From Luteibacter yeojuensis (GTDB lineage: Bacteria; Pseudomonadota; Gammaproteobacteria; Xanthomonadales; Rhodanobacteraceae): DNA of 64,000 nucleotides. Positions 32,135 to 41,595 of this stretch are shown here, piece after piece (position 1 is the first letter of the stretch; every line of letters starts with the position of its first letter). The position numbers and the translations under genes are program-made. The stretch is from contig NZ_JAAQTL010000001.1 of assembly GCF_011742875.1 (NCBI RefSeq), positions 1,178,001 through 1,242,000 of the forward strand. The letters are read 5' to 3'. The notes under the pieces are model-generated. The model was not told the origin of the DNA and made no database searches. It saw only the letters and a list, made by a program, of their open reading frames with translations.

Positions 32135-33316
32135 TCAGACGGCCAGCCCGGCGGCATGGCCGGAGGCCCAGGCCCATTGGAAGTTGTAGCCACCGAGGTG
32201 GCCGGTCACGTCAAGCACCTCGCCCACGAAGTAGAGGCCTTGCTGGCGACGGGACATCATCGTCGACGACGACACCTCGTCGGTGTCGACGCCGCCGAGG
32301 GTGACCTCGGCGGTGCGATAGCCTTCGGTGCCGCTGGCGACCACCGGCCAGTCGGACAACTGTGCGCCGATGCCGTTCAATTCGGCGTCACGGTACTGGC
32401 GCATCGGCCTGTTCGGCAGCCAGACCTCGCAGAGTCGCTCCGCCAGGCGGCGCGGCAGCAGGCCGGAGAGCACCGTCTTGAGCTCCGCCGCGGGGCGTTC
32501 GGCACGACCCTCGCGCAGCGCTTCCGCGGCGTCGCGGCCTGGCAGCAGATCGATGCGCAAGTCGGTGCCAGGCTCCCAGTGCGAGGAAATCTGCAGGATG
32601 GCCGGGCCGCTGAGCCCGCGATGCGTGAACAGCATGGCGTCGCGGAACGCGTGACCGTTCGCCCGCGCCTCCACCGGCAGGGCGACGCCGGAAAGACCCT
32701 CGAACCGCTCCTGATGCTTTCCGCTCAGGGTCAACGGCACGAGGCCCGCGCGCACCGGCAGCACGGCATGCCCGAACTGGCGTGCCACCTCGTAGCCGAA
32801 TCCGCTGGCGCCGAGGCTGGGAATCGACAGGCCCCCGGTCGCCACGACCAGCGAGGCCGCGCGCACATGGCCCAGCGGCGTATCGCAGGCGAATCCGCCG
32901 GCCGCGGCGCGAAGGTGCGAGACCGCGCAACCGGTTTCCACGCGAACGCCGGCGGCCGCGCATTCGTCCAGCAGCATGCGCACGATCAGCTTCGACGATT
33001 CGTCGCAGAACAGCTGGCCCGGCGACTTCTCGTGCCACGCGATACGGTGCCGGTCGACCATCGCGATGAAGTCCCACGGCGTGTAGCGTGCCAGCGCGGA
33101 CTTGCAGAAGTGCGGATTGGCGGAAAGGAAGTTCGCCGGGGAGGTGGCCGTGTTGGTGAAATTGCAGCGGCCACCGCCGGACATCAGGATCTTCTTGCCC
33201 GCCCGGTTGGCATGGTCCACGACCAGGACCCGGCGTCCGCGGCCGCCCGCGACGATGGCCGTCATCAGGCCCGCCGCGCCGGCCCCGATCACGAGGAGGT
33301 CGTATTCCATGCTCAT
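32135..33316 (-). CDS. BaiN/HI0933-type FAD-dependent flavoprotein
   Basis: A 393-residue NAD(P)/FAD-dependent oxidoreductase. Dinucleotide-binding motif VIGAGAAGLMTAI lies at the N-terminus, followed by AGKKILMSGGGRCNFTN, a hallmark of this family, ATGGLSIPSLGASGFGYEVA, and a C-terminal FVGEVLDVTGHLGGYNFQWAWASG. The function of most HI0933 homologues (YhiN) is unknown; a gut relative reduces bile acids. It is likely co-transcribed with the downstream dehydrogenase. A REP half-copy lies upstream. Confidence 0.92.
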   Translation of the reverse strand: MSMEYDLLVIGAGAAGLMTAIVAGGRGRRVLVVDHANRAGKKILMSGGGRCNFTNTATSPANFLSANPHFCKSALARYTPWDFIAMVDRHRIAWHEKSPGQLFCDESSKLIVRMLLDECAAAGVRVETGCAVSHLRAAAGGFACDTPLGHVRAASLVVATGGLSIPSLGASGFGYEVARQFGHAVLPVRAGLVPLTLSGKHQERFEGLSGVALPVEARANGHAFRDAMLFTHRGLSGPAILQISSHWEPGTDLRIDLLPGRDAAEALREGRAERPAAELKTVLSGLLPRRLAERLCEVWLPNRPMRQYRDAELNGIGAQLSDWPVVASGTEGYRTAEVTLGGVDTDEVSSSTMMSRRQQGLYFVGEVLDVTGHLGGYNFQWAWASGHAAGLAV

Positions 33317-33343
33317 TCCTGGTGCAAACCCACATAATACCTG

Positions 33344-33387
33344 TGGGAGCCGCTATAGCGGCGAGAAGCCAACGGAGCGGTGAAGCA
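33344..33387. repeat. Half REP-like repeat (copy 5)
   Basis: GTGGGAGCCGCTATAGCGGC followed by GAGAAGCCAACGGAGCGGTG matches only the left half of copy 6. The right arm is missing. It lies in the 125-base gap between the flavoprotein start and yajQ. Confidence 0.7.
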
Positions 33388-33441
33388 TTGCTATTGTCCC
33401 CCGCTACACTGTTTACCGCCCCCTTCAAAAGGACCTAGCAA

Positions 33442-33924
33442 ATGCCCTCCTTCGACATCGTCTCGGAAGTCGACACGCACGAACTCACCAATGCCGTGGA
33501 CCAGGCCAATCGCGAGGTCACCACCCGCTTCGACCTGCGCGGCACCTCGGCCAAGTACGAGCTCGACGAGAACGTCATCACCCAGAAGGCCGACAACGAA
33601 TTCCAGCTGAAGCAGCTGCTCGACATCCTTCGCGGCCGCCTCTCCGCCCGCGGCATCGACGTGCGCGCCATGGACGAGGGCAAGGTGGAGACCAACCTTG
33701 CCGAGGCGCGGCAGAAGATCACCATCAAGCAGGGCATCGAGCAGCCCGTGGCGAAGAAGATCATCGCGAAGATCAAGGAGGCCAAGCTCAAGGTGGAGGC
33801 CCAGATCAACGGCGAGAAGATCCGCGTGACCGGGAAGAAACGCGACGACCTGCAGACGGCCATCGCGATGCTGCGCAAGGCGGACGTCGAGGTGCCGCTG
33901 CAGTTCGAGAACTTCCGCGACTGA
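33442..33924 (+). CDS. yajQ: YajQ family cyclic-di-GMP-binding protein
   Basis: A 160-residue protein: MPSFDIVSEVDTHELTNAVDQ, RFDLRGTSAKYE, KQGIEQPVAKKIIAKIKEAKLKVEAQI and RVTGKKRDDLQTAIAMLR match the UPF0234 family throughout. In Xanthomonas campestris a YajQ homologue binds c-di-GMP and acts with a LysR regulator on virulence genes. AAAGGA lies 10-15 bases upstream of the ATG. It is the nearest plus-strand gene to the c-di-GMP gene cluster that follows. Confidence 0.94.
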   Translation: MPSFDIVSEVDTHELTNAVDQANREVTTRFDLRGTSAKYELDENVITQKADNEFQLKQLLDILRGRLSARGIDVRAMDEGKVETNLAEARQKITIKQGIEQPVAKKIIAKIKEAKLKVEAQINGEKIRVTGKKRDDLQTAIAMLRKADVEVPLQFENFRD

Positions 33925-33935
33925 TGCGCGACTCT

Positions 33936-34017
33936 GTAGGAGCCGCCATGGCGGCGAGAAGCCAACGGAGCGACGAAGCGGTGAGGCAGGCGCCCTCGCC
34001 GCTATAGCGGCTCCTAC
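33936..34017. repeat. REP-like palindromic repeat (copy 6)
   Basis: GTAGGAGCCGCCATGGCGGC (left) and GCCGCTATAGCGGCTCCTAC (right). The left arm has CCATGG instead of CTATAG at its centre, a compensated change that keeps the stem. It lies between the convergent ends of yajQ and the sensor diguanylate cyclase. Confidence 0.86.
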
Positions 34018-34024
34018 AGCGCGG

Positions 34025-37000
34025 TTACAGTCCCGCGATGCGGGTGCGGTTGCGCCCGTCGTTCTTTGCCTCGTAGAGGGCGTCGTCCGCGCGGCCCAGC
34101 AGGGAGTTGAGCGATTCCGGCGCACGCCACATGGCCACGCCGGCGCTCACGGTGATGCGGATGCGGTAATCGCCGTGCACCATCACCATCGCGCCGAGGG
34201 CATGACGCACGCGCTCGGTGATGTCGAGGGCATGCTCGGCCAGCGCGCCGGGCAGGCACAGGATGAATTCTTCGCCGCCGAAACGGCCCGCGAGGTCGTC
34301 GGCCCGGCACATCGACGAGATCACCCGCATCGTCTCGCGAATCACCGTGTCGCCCGCCAGGTGGCCATAGGTGTCGTTCACCGACTTGAAGTCGTCGATG
34401 TCGATGAGCACCACGCTGAAGGGGATGCCGTCGGCGGCGGCACCCTGGCGCACCCGCTCCGCCTGTTCGAGGAAGCGGCGCCGGTTGAGCGAACCGGTAA
34501 GCTCGTCCGTGCCGGCGAGGTGGTCGAGGCGCTCGTTGGCCGCCTTGAGGTCGCGCGTGCGCGCGTCGACCTGGGCCTGCAGCAGTTCGGCGCGGCGGCG
34601 CAGGTAAAGCGTGCGCAGGTAGACGAGTCCGAAGAACGCCGCCACGCCCAGCGCGATGCCGAGCAGCAGCGTCCACGGGCTTTCGTACCAGCGCGGCGTC
34701 ACCACGACGCGTACTGAGGTTTCCACCGTACGCCCGTCCAGGCCGCGCATCGTCGCGCGCAGGCGCAGCGTGTACGTTCCGCTGGGCAGGTTGGTGTAGA
34801 TCGCGCTCGGCGGAATGCCCCGCGGCACCTCGTTCCAGGCCGTGTCCGTGCCGTCCATGCGGTAGGCGTAATGGGTTTCCATCGGCGCGCGGAAATCGAG
34901 CAGCGCGAAGTCCACCCGCAGGTTGCGGCCATGTTCGGAGAGCGCCATCTCGCCCCCGTCGCGCGGAATCTCGCGCAGCGGCAGCGGCCTGTCGTTGACC
35001 GACACCTGGGTGACCGCGAGGCGCGCGGGTCCGACCGCGGGTGCCACCCAGTACGGCCGCACGACGGTCAGGCCACCGAGGCCGCCGAACATCAGCTCGC
35101 CGCCGGGCGCTTCCGCGGCCGCCCGATGGATATAGCTGGGAATGCGCAGGCCGTCCCGGATGCCCAGGTCGGCGACACGATGGGTGGCCGTGTCCACCAT
35201 GGCCACGCCGTTGGCCATCGAGGCCCAGACGCGATCGTTGCGATCGACCAGCAAGGCGTTGATCTTCGTGTTGGGCAGGCCTTCGCGCGCGCCCACCAGC
35301 CCGAAACGGAACGGTCCGCGCGGATTGAAATGGTCGAGGTAGGCGATGCCGCCGAACGTACCCAGCCAGAGGCGGCCATGCGAATCGAAGGCCATCGACC
35401 CGGTGTAGTCCTGCGGCAGGCTGTCGGGATTGGCGGGGTCGTGGAAGAGGTTCACGAACCCCGGCTCGCCGTCGTAGGAAATGCTGATACCGCTGATCGT
35501 GGCGTACCACCAGGCTCCGGGCATGCGCACGATGTAACGCACCTGGTCGCCCACGAGGCTCTTCGGGTCTTTCTCGTCGTGGCGCATCTGGATGAGCTTG
35601 CCGCTCACCGTGTCGTAGCGGAACAGCCCGTCGTAGCCACCGATGAGGATGTCGTTGCCCTCGCGGCGCATCGACAGGATCAGCCGGCCGTCGAGGCTGG
35701 GAATCATCGAACTCTTCAGCTCGAAGGTATCCGGATCGATGCGCGAGATGCCCTGGGCGCCAGCCCAGATGGAGCCGTCGGGCGCCACCACGAAGGCCTG
35801 CACGTCGCGTTCGGCCTGTTCGCCGCCCAGCTGCAGGTGGCGCATGCTGCCCTTGGCGAGGTCGAGCACATCGATCCGGCCCATGCCCAGCCCGAGCCAC
35901 ACGCGGCCGCGCGGGTCGACGAATACCGCATGCACGTTGGCGTTCGACAGCGTGTGCGTCTCCAGCGGCGACGGCAGCACCGAGAACACCTTGCGGCCGT
36001 GCGGATCGTAGTGCGCGGCGCCGAGTTCCGTCGCGACCCACAGGTTGCCGGCGGTATCCTGGTAGATGTCGCGCGTGATGTCGCCCGGCAACGAGGACGG
36101 CATCGCCGCGTCGTGCGCGAGCGAGCGCACGCGCCCCGTGGCAAAGTCGTAGGCGACCACGCCCGCGCCGTCCGTCGCCGCCCACAGCTCGCCCTGCGGC
36201 GTCTCGTGGAAGGCGCGCACGGTGCGGCGGCGGGCCATGCTGTCCTTGCCGGAGAAGCCCGGCACGTAGTGCCCCTGCCCCCTGGCGTCGATGTACACGG
36301 CGCCCGACTGGCCCGTGCCCACCCAGAGCCGGCCCGCGCTGTCCTCCAGCAAGGCCCAGACCTGGTCGTGGAGGATCTCGTCCACGACCGGATCGCTCGA
36401 ACGCACGCGGCGGAAATGACCGCCCGGCTTGCGCACGAAGAGACCGTCGTCCACGCCGGCCCAGACATTGCCGGCCTTGCCCTCGGCCACGACGAACGTG
36501 CGCGGTACCATCCCCTTCGCGTCGAGCGGCGTTTGCGATTCGTGGGTGATCTTGCCGCTGGCCACGTCGAGGCGATCGACGCCGCGCTCGGTGGCGATCC
36601 AGAAGATGCCGCGCTGGTGGGACCGGCCGATCGCGAAGATCTTGCCGTCCGAGGTTCCCCCGGGCCCGATCGGGTAAACATGGAAGCGCATCGTCTCCGG
36701 ATCGAAGCGGACCAGCCCTCCCGCGTTGGTACCGATCAGCAGCCCGCCGTCGTCCAGCGGCGCCAGAGCGCGCACATAGGAGTCGGGAAGGACGGCACCG
36801 GCATACGAGTCGGGCTCCTGTCCGAACACCTGCATGCGGTAACCGTCGTAGCGCACGAGACCGCCGAACGTGCCGATCCAGATGAGGCCGCGCTTGTCCT
36901 GCACGATCGCCGTGGTGGTCGAATGCGGCAGGCCATCGGCCACGCCGACCGTGTCGAACCAGGTGGATTCGTAGACGGCCCAGGGGTCCACGCCCGGTGT

Positions 37001-37120
37001 GGAAGGTTCCTGCGCCGCGGCGAGCGACGCGAACGCCAGGCAAAGTCCTCCCGCGAGGGCGAACAGACGTGCTCGGAAGCGCGGGAAACGAGCGGGCCGC
37101 GGCTGGCGGTCAGCCTGCAT
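34025..37120 (-). CDS. Two-component-propeller sensor diguanylate cyclase
   Basis: A 1,031-residue membrane sensor that would make c-di-GMP in response to a periplasmic cue. Order: export signal (about 18-37), repeated Reg_prop beta-propeller blades (GLIWIGTFGGLVRYDG, RLWVGTGQSGAVYID, RVWLGLGMGRIDVLD, RLWLGTFGGIAYLD), a Y_Y_Y domain (about 730-805), a membrane helix (about 815-838), a coiled linker and a GGDEF domain with GGEEF (948-952). RADD five residues before GGEEF is an intact inhibitory I-site, so the enzyme should be active and product-inhibited. It overlaps the upstream GGDEF-EAL gene by 11 bases. Confidence 0.93.
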   Translation of the reverse strand: MQADRQPRPARFPRFRARLFALAGGLCLAFASLAAAQEPSTPGVDPWAVYESTWFDTVGVADGLPHSTTTAIVQDKRGLIWIGTFGGLVRYDGYRMQVFGQEPDSYAGAVLPDSYVRALAPLDDGGLLIGTNAGGLVRFDPETMRFHVYPIGPGGTSDGKIFAIGRSHQRGIFWIATERGVDRLDVASGKITHESQTPLDAKGMVPRTFVVAEGKAGNVWAGVDDGLFVRKPGGHFRRVRSSDPVVDEILHDQVWALLEDSAGRLWVGTGQSGAVYIDARGQGHYVPGFSGKDSMARRRTVRAFHETPQGELWAATDGAGVVAYDFATGRVRSLAHDAAMPSSLPGDITRDIYQDTAGNLWVATELGAAHYDPHGRKVFSVLPSPLETHTLSNANVHAVFVDPRGRVWLGLGMGRIDVLDLAKGSMRHLQLGGEQAERDVQAFVVAPDGSIWAGAQGISRIDPDTFELKSSMIPSLDGRLILSMRREGNDILIGGYDGLFRYDTVSGKLIQMRHDEKDPKSLVGDQVRYIVRMPGAWWYATISGISISYDGEPGFVNLFHDPANPDSLPQDYTGSMAFDSHGRLWLGTFGGIAYLDHFNPRGPFRFGLVGAREGLPNTKINALLVDRNDRVWASMANGVAMVDTATHRVADLGIRDGLRIPSYIHRAAAEAPGGELMFGGLGGLTVVRPYWVAPAVGPARLAVTQVSVNDRPLPLREIPRDGGEMALSEHGRNLRVDFALLDFRAPMETHYAYRMDGTDTAWNEVPRGIPPSAIYTNLPSGTYTLRLRATMRGLDGRTVETSVRVVVTPRWYESPWTLLLGIALGVAAFFGLVYLRTLYLRRRAELLQAQVDARTRDLKAANERLDHLAGTDELTGSLNRRRFLEQAERVRQGAAADGIPFSVVLIDIDDFKSVNDTYGHLAGDTVIRETMRVISSMCRADDLAGRFGGEEFILCLPGALAEHALDITERVRHALGAMVMVHGDYRIRITVSAGVAMWRAPESLNSLLGRADDALYEAKNDGRNRTRIAGL

Positions 37121-38657
37121 AGGCCGGTGTCGGAGCGAGGTACCGGGTGAACGCGTCGGCGCTCATCGGGCGCGCGAAGAAATACCCCTGGCCGATGTCG
37201 CAACCCAGGTCGCGCAACCATTCCGCCTGCGCCCTCGTTTCCACGCCTTCGGCGATCGTGCGCATGTTGAGCTTCTTCGCAAGACCGACGATGGCTTCGG
37301 TGATCTCGCGGTCGGCGAGGTTCGACGCGCTGCCGCGCACGAAGGACTGGTCGATCTTGATCGTGCCCACCGGCAGTTCGCGCAGGTGGCTGAGGTTCCA
37401 GTAGCCGGCGCCGAAATCGTCGATCAGCAGGTCGAACCCGTGCGAGCGCAGCTTCACCAGCTGACGCATGGTTTCCTCCGGTTCGCGCATCGCGGTGGAT
37501 TCGGTGAGCTCGAAACGGATGCGGGTGGGGTCCACGCCGTACGAGCGCACGGCACGGTGCAGCGTGTCGACGAAGGCGGGGCGACTGAGTTCGTGCATGG
37601 ACAGGTTGATGGCGACGTAATCCACTACGGTGCCTGCGGCGTCCCAGCTCTGCAACTGGTTGAGCACTTCGCGCAGCACGTATTCGCCCAGCGCGTGGAT
37701 GAGGCCGGAACGCTCCGCGATCGCCACGAAGATGGCCGGCGGCACATCGCCGCGGACGGGATGCGGCCAGCGCGCCAGCGCCTCCACGCCGGCGAGGGTG
37801 CCATCGCGCAGATTGCGCTTCGGCTGGTATTCCACGGCGAGCTGCCCCGTCTGCAGCGCTTCGCGCAATTCGACGGTGAGGGCCAGGCGCTCTCGCGCCT
37901 GTTCCAGCATGCCTTCCTCGTAGAAACGGAAATCCGCCTTGCCGGTTTCCTTCACCGCATACATCGCGGCGTCGGCGTTGCGCAGGAGCGCGGCGGCCAC
38001 CAGGCCGTCCTGCGGCGCCACGGCGACGCCGATGCTCGGGCTCACCGCGACGAACTGGCCGGCGACGTTCACCGGCTTGGAGACGAGGTCGAGCACCTTG
38101 CGGCAGACGCGGACGAGGTTCTCCATGCCGCCATAGGCCTGCACGATCACCACGAACTCGTCGCCGCCGAAGCGGGAGACGGTGTCGCGCTCGCGGACGC
38201 TGCTGCGCAGGGACGAAGCCACGGCGCGCAGGAAGCTGTCGCCCGCCTCGTGCCCGAGGGTGTCGTTGATGGACTTGAAGCCGTCGAGGTCGACGAACAT
38301 CACGGCCAGCTGCACCTGCGGCGCGGCCAGGGCTTTTTCCAGCTCGCGCATCAGGTAGGCGCGATTGGGCAGGCCGGTGAGCGTGTCGTGATAAGCGTGG
38401 AAGGCCAGCGCACGGCTGGCCTGCTCGCGCGGATCCTCGAGCTTCGCGTGGAGGTGGCGGCGCTGCCCCACCAGCCATGCGATGACCGTGGCGGCCAGGG
38501 CGCAGACCACGATGAGCGCCAGCATCCAGCCGAGTCCCGCCCCCACGGTGCTGAAGCTGGCGCAACCGGACACGTCGACCGGTCCGAACACGGACCAGTG
38601 CGCGCACTTCGATACGGCGAGGTGCATGCCGCTCTCGACGTTACGATGTGTCAGCAC
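37110..38657 (-). CDS. Membrane GGDEF-EAL protein with short N-terminus
   Basis: A protein of up to 515 residues: one membrane helix (about 45-65), GGDEF domain with intact GGDEF (164-168) and RERD I-site, then an EAL domain with EAL (292-294), DDFGAG, IKIDQSFV and EGVET motifs. Both catalytic signatures look intact, so it may be bifunctional. The residues before the helix (SKCAHWSVFGPVDVSGCASF) resemble the end of a periplasmic CSS-type sensor domain, but the first helix and the rest are missing: an in-frame TGA lies 14 codons before GTG 38657. The start is GTG 38657 or ATG 38627. Its 3' end overlaps the propeller cyclase. Confidence 0.88.
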   Translation of the reverse strand: MLTHRNVESGMHLAVSKCAHWSVFGPVDVSGCASFSTVGAGLGWMLALIVVCALAATVIAWLVGQRRHLHAKLEDPREQASRALAFHAYHDTLTGLPNRAYLMRELEKALAAPQVQLAVMFVDLDGFKSINDTLGHEAGDSFLRAVASSLRSSVRERDTVSRFGGDEFVVIVQAYGGMENLVRVCRKVLDLVSKPVNVAGQFVAVSPSIGVAVAPQDGLVAAALLRNADAAMYAVKETGKADFRFYEEGMLEQARERLALTVELREALQTGQLAVEYQPKRNLRDGTLAGVEALARWPHPVRGDVPPAIFVAIAERSGLIHALGEYVLREVLNQLQSWDAAGTVVDYVAINLSMHELSRPAFVDTLHRAVRSYGVDPTRIRFELTESTAMREPEETMRQLVKLRSHGFDLLIDDFGAGYWNLSHLRELPVGTIKIDQSFVRGSASNLADREITEAIVGLAKKLNMRTIAEGVETRAQAEWLRDLGCDIGQGYFFARPMSADAFTRYLAPTPAYAG

Positions 38658-38901
38658 GCCACGCTCCGGCCCGGCTTCCGGGACACGTCACCGGCCGGCA
38701 TGGACGTCAGCCGGCCCGCGGATTCAACGAAATGTCCAAGGACGACGCCACGGATCCCGGGGGAAGGTCGGGCGCGATGCCACTTGTCCCTCGGATTATC
38801 GGCCACGCAGCCCCCGACTTTAGCCTCATGCGATGCATCCATCCGGCGTCTTCATCAGGGATGAGACGGCCGGCCCTGCCCGCATGATGCTGCGTCGGCG
38901 G
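38658..38901. other. Intergenic region upstream of the GGDEF-EAL gene
   Basis: About 245 bases with no supported gene. On the minus strand the frame of the GGDEF-EAL gene is interrupted by TGA. Another minus frame is open for 63 codons (38842-38651) but its translation shows no family resemblance. The region could hold a promoter or the decayed 5' part of the gene. Confidence 0.4.
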
Positions 38902-38936
38902 AAAAACGCAATCCGTAGGGGCCCGGAGGCCCCTAC
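38902..38936 (-). terminator. Terminator-like hairpin after the S9 peptidase gene
   Basis: GTAGGGGCC (38915-38923) and GGCCCCTAC (38928-38936) form a perfect 9-bp stem with a 4-base loop. On the minus strand a run of five T (38906-38902) follows after 8 bases, so the T-tract is displaced. It begins 8 bases past the peptidase stop. Confidence 0.65.
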
Positions 38937-38943
38937 GGGGCCG

Positions 38944-40989
38944 TCATTCGGCCGGGAGGTACTTGTCGAACCAGCCCAGGGCACGGGCCAGGACGTCGCG
39001 GCGGCTGGCCTCGCGGGCAAACCCGTGGCCTTCGCCCGGGTAGACCACCAGCGAGGTCGGCACGCCTTGGGCGCGCAGCGCATGCCAGAACTCGAAGGAC
39101 TGCGGCGCCGGGCATTCCGCGTCGCGCTCGCCCACCACGATCAGGGTCGGGGTCTTCACCTGCTTGATGAAATTGATGGCCGAGCTCTTGGCGTACACCG
39201 CCGGGTCGTCGTACACGGACGCCCCGAAGAACGGCTTCATCCACTGATCGATCAGGTTCTGGCCGTAATAGCTCTGCCAGTTGGAGATGCCGGCGCCCGC
39301 CACCGCGGCGCGGAAGCGTCCCGTCTGGGTCACGCCGAACATCGTCATGAAGCCGCCGTAGCTCCAGCCGGTGAGGCCCAGGCGCTTGTCGTCCACCGGA
39401 TGGTTCTTCTCGATGGCGTCCACGCCGGCCAGCACGTCGCGCATGTCGCCGTAGCCGAAATCCTTGCGGTTGGCCTGCACGAAGGCCTCGCCCTGCCCGT
39501 AGCTGCCGCGCGGATTGGGCATGAAGACGAAGTACCCGAGGGCCGAGAGCGGCGCGCCGCCATAGCCCACGCCGGGCCAGCGGGGCGAAACCATCGATGC
39601 CGGGCCGCCGTGGATCGACACGATCATGCCGTAGCGCTTTGACGGGTCGTAGTTCGCCGGATAGAGCAGCCAGCCCTGGACGTCGTGGCCTTCGTTCTTC
39701 CAGGAGATCGATTCGGCCTTGCCCCACGACGGCTTCAACCCGGCATTGAAGGAGGTGACGGTCGTCGGCATCGAGCTGCCGTCGAGGCTGGCGACCTGGA
39801 CTTCGGGCGCCTTGTCGAAGGAGCTTGCCGTGAACGCGGCCACGTGGGCGTCGGCGCTCAGGGAGACGGACATCGACAGGCGGCCGTCGCCGATCGTCAT
39901 CGGGGTTTCGAAGAGCGTGGTGGCCTTGGAGCCGCCCTCGCCCAGTTCGTAGCTCGACACGCGGCTTGCTCCGGCGGCGTGTTCGCCGACCAGCAGACGG
40001 CCGGGGCCGGTCCAGGCCAACCAGGCCGGCGTGGTGTGGATGCCGGGCGTGACGTCGACCGGATCGGCGCCGCCCACGGAGGGCACCGTCCAGATATCGC
40101 CGCCGTTGGACCCCTGGTCGCTCATCAGGCCGCCGATGAACGCGACCTGCTTGCCGTCGGGCGAGAAACGGGGCACCGCCATCTGGAGGCCCTTCAGGGG
40201 GCCCGACAGCTTCACCGTGTCGACCAGCATCAAGGCCTTGGCGCCGGTGCTGGCCGGTTGTACGTAGAGCTTTGCCACCCACCAGTTATTGTCGCCCGGC
40301 GGCTCGGCAGCGACGTACGCGATGCGGTCGCCGTTCGCGGAGAACGAAAATTCGTAGACGTGGAGCGCGGCGGGCGTGAGCGTGCGCACCTCGCCGCCAC
40401 CGGCATCGACCATCGCGACCTGCTGCACCTCGACGCCTTCGACGCCGATCTCGCCGAGCTGCGGCTTGGCGGCGGCGGTCGCGCTGGCGCGGCGGGTGGC
40501 GTTCGGGACGTAGAGGAAGCCGAGCGCCTTGCCGTCGGGACGCCACGCCAGTCCATGGACGTAGCCCTTGAGCCGGGTGATCCGCTTCGGCGGGGTCTTC
40601 GTCGCGATGTCCACGACGTTGATGTCGTTCTGCTTCCCTTCTTCCACGCCCGGCGCCTTGCCGGCGCAGTCGGAGAGGAAGGCAAGATGGCGCGAATCCG
40701 GCGCCCAGATCGCCGCGGATTCGCTGCAACCCTTGCTCGTCGTGACGCGGTGCGCCTTGCCGCCGTCGGCGTCGGCCACTTGCAGCACCGTCTTGCCGTC
40801 CGTCTTCACCGTCCAGGCGAGGTGCCTGGCGTCCGGCGAGATCGACACCGATCCGATCGAACGGACCTTGCCGAGGGCGTCGAGGATGGCCGCGATCCGC
40901 GGGTCTTCCGGCGTCTTTGCGGGGGTGTCGGCATAGGCGGCGCCGGCGCAGGCGAGCGCGACGGCGGCGGCGATCCACTTCGTACGCAT
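38944..40989 (-). CDS. S9 family prolyl oligopeptidase / acylaminoacyl-peptidase, secreted
   Basis: A 681-residue exported serine peptidase. Signal peptide at 1-20 (AAAVALACAGAAYA). A seven-bladed propeller with WD40-like units (SISPDARHLAWTV, WAPDSRHLAFLSD, FSPDGKQVAFIGG) is followed by an alpha/beta hydrolase domain with nucleophile Ser in GWSYGGFM (about residue 541), Asp in GERDAECPAPQ and His in GEGHGFARE. Dipeptidyl peptidase or acylaminoacyl peptidase activity is likely. The ATG at 40989 precedes the signal peptide; the frame opens at 41043. Confidence 0.92.
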   Translation of the reverse strand: MRTKWIAAAVALACAGAAYADTPAKTPEDPRIAAILDALGKVRSIGSVSISPDARHLAWTVKTDGKTVLQVADADGGKAHRVTTSKGCSESAAIWAPDSRHLAFLSDCAGKAPGVEEGKQNDINVVDIATKTPPKRITRLKGYVHGLAWRPDGKALGFLYVPNATRRASATAAAKPQLGEIGVEGVEVQQVAMVDAGGGEVRTLTPAALHVYEFSFSANGDRIAYVAAEPPGDNNWWVAKLYVQPASTGAKALMLVDTVKLSGPLKGLQMAVPRFSPDGKQVAFIGGLMSDQGSNGGDIWTVPSVGGADPVDVTPGIHTTPAWLAWTGPGRLLVGEHAAGASRVSSYELGEGGSKATTLFETPMTIGDGRLSMSVSLSADAHVAAFTASSFDKAPEVQVASLDGSSMPTTVTSFNAGLKPSWGKAESISWKNEGHDVQGWLLYPANYDPSKRYGMIVSIHGGPASMVSPRWPGVGYGGAPLSALGYFVFMPNPRGSYGQGEAFVQANRKDFGYGDMRDVLAGVDAIEKNHPVDDKRLGLTGWSYGGFMTMFGVTQTGRFRAAVAGAGISNWQSYYGQNLIDQWMKPFFGASVYDDPAVYAKSSAINFIKQVKTPTLIVVGERDAECPAPQSFEFWHALRAQGVPTSLVVYPGEGHGFAREASRRDVLARALGWFDKYLPAE

Positions 40990-41077
40990 GGGTGGCCCTG
41001 GCTGTGGTGAGAGCGTGAAAGCTAACACGTACATGAACGCCAAGTAACCACTGACGGATGTCGATCCGCCTCCTTCG

Positions 41078-41135
41078 GGGAGCCGCTAACGCGGCGGAAG
41101 GACGTGCTCCCGCTTCACCGCCGCAGCGGCTCCCG
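41078..41135. repeat. Degenerate REP-like palindromic repeat (copy 7)
   Basis: GGGAGCCGCTAACGCGGCGG and CCGCCGCAGCGGCTCCCGCC are diverged arms of the window's REP-like family with a short 15-base centre. It sits in the 153-base gap between the S9 peptidase and the YjdJ-like gene. Confidence 0.6.
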
Positions 41136-41142
41136 CCGGTTC

Positions 41143-41433
41143 TTACGCCAGCAGGTCGGCGTACTCGGGATTCCGTTTGAACCATTGCTCGGCGTAGGAA
41201 CATGCGGGACGTACCTTCCAGCCCTCGGCCCGGGCGACCTGCACCGCGAAACGGGTCAAGAGGTTCGCGATGCCCCTGCCGCCGACGGGATCGGGCACGC
41301 CGGTATGGGTGATGACCATGACCTTGCCCTCGAGGTGGTAATCGACTTCGCAGTGGTGACCGTCGACCACGACCCAGAACTCCTGCTTCGCGCGGTCGTG
41401 AAGGATCTCGAGGGGTTTTGCGATGTCGCTCAT
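41143..41433 (-). CDS. YjdJ-like small N-acetyltransferase (GNAT fold)
   Basis: A 96-residue protein with the minimal GNAT core seen in YjdJ/GCN5-like small acetyltransferases: EVDYHLEGKVMVITHTGVPDPVGGRGIANLLTRFAVQVARAEGWKVRPACSYAEQWF. The acetyl-CoA loop reads VGGRGIAN, and the PACSYAEQWF end matches the family. The ATG at 41433 is chosen because the homologous region begins there, although the frame is open to 41625. The substrate is unknown. Confidence 0.87.
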   Translation of the reverse strand: MSDIAKPLEILHDRAKQEFWVVVDGHHCEVDYHLEGKVMVITHTGVPDPVGGRGIANLLTRFAVQVARAEGWKVRPACSYAEQWFKRNPEYADLLA

Positions 41434-41595
41434 GATGGGCTCTCCGGAAGGATGGGCGAAGCATGCTCGCTTTCCGCCCCGCGTGGGAAGCACGCGAAAG
41501 GGGGTTGCCGCGAACCCGTGCGCCTGGCAGCGCCTTTCCCGCGGACAACGGAAGCGTAAACTGCCCACGCGGTCAAGCTGAGGACGATTCCGAAC

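Noticed and set aside
38651..38842. 63-codon frame upstream of the GGDEF-EAL gene as a frameshifted sensor domain
   Set aside because: Its translation has no hydrophobic segment or sensor-domain pattern; joining it to the downstream gene by a frameshift is not supported.
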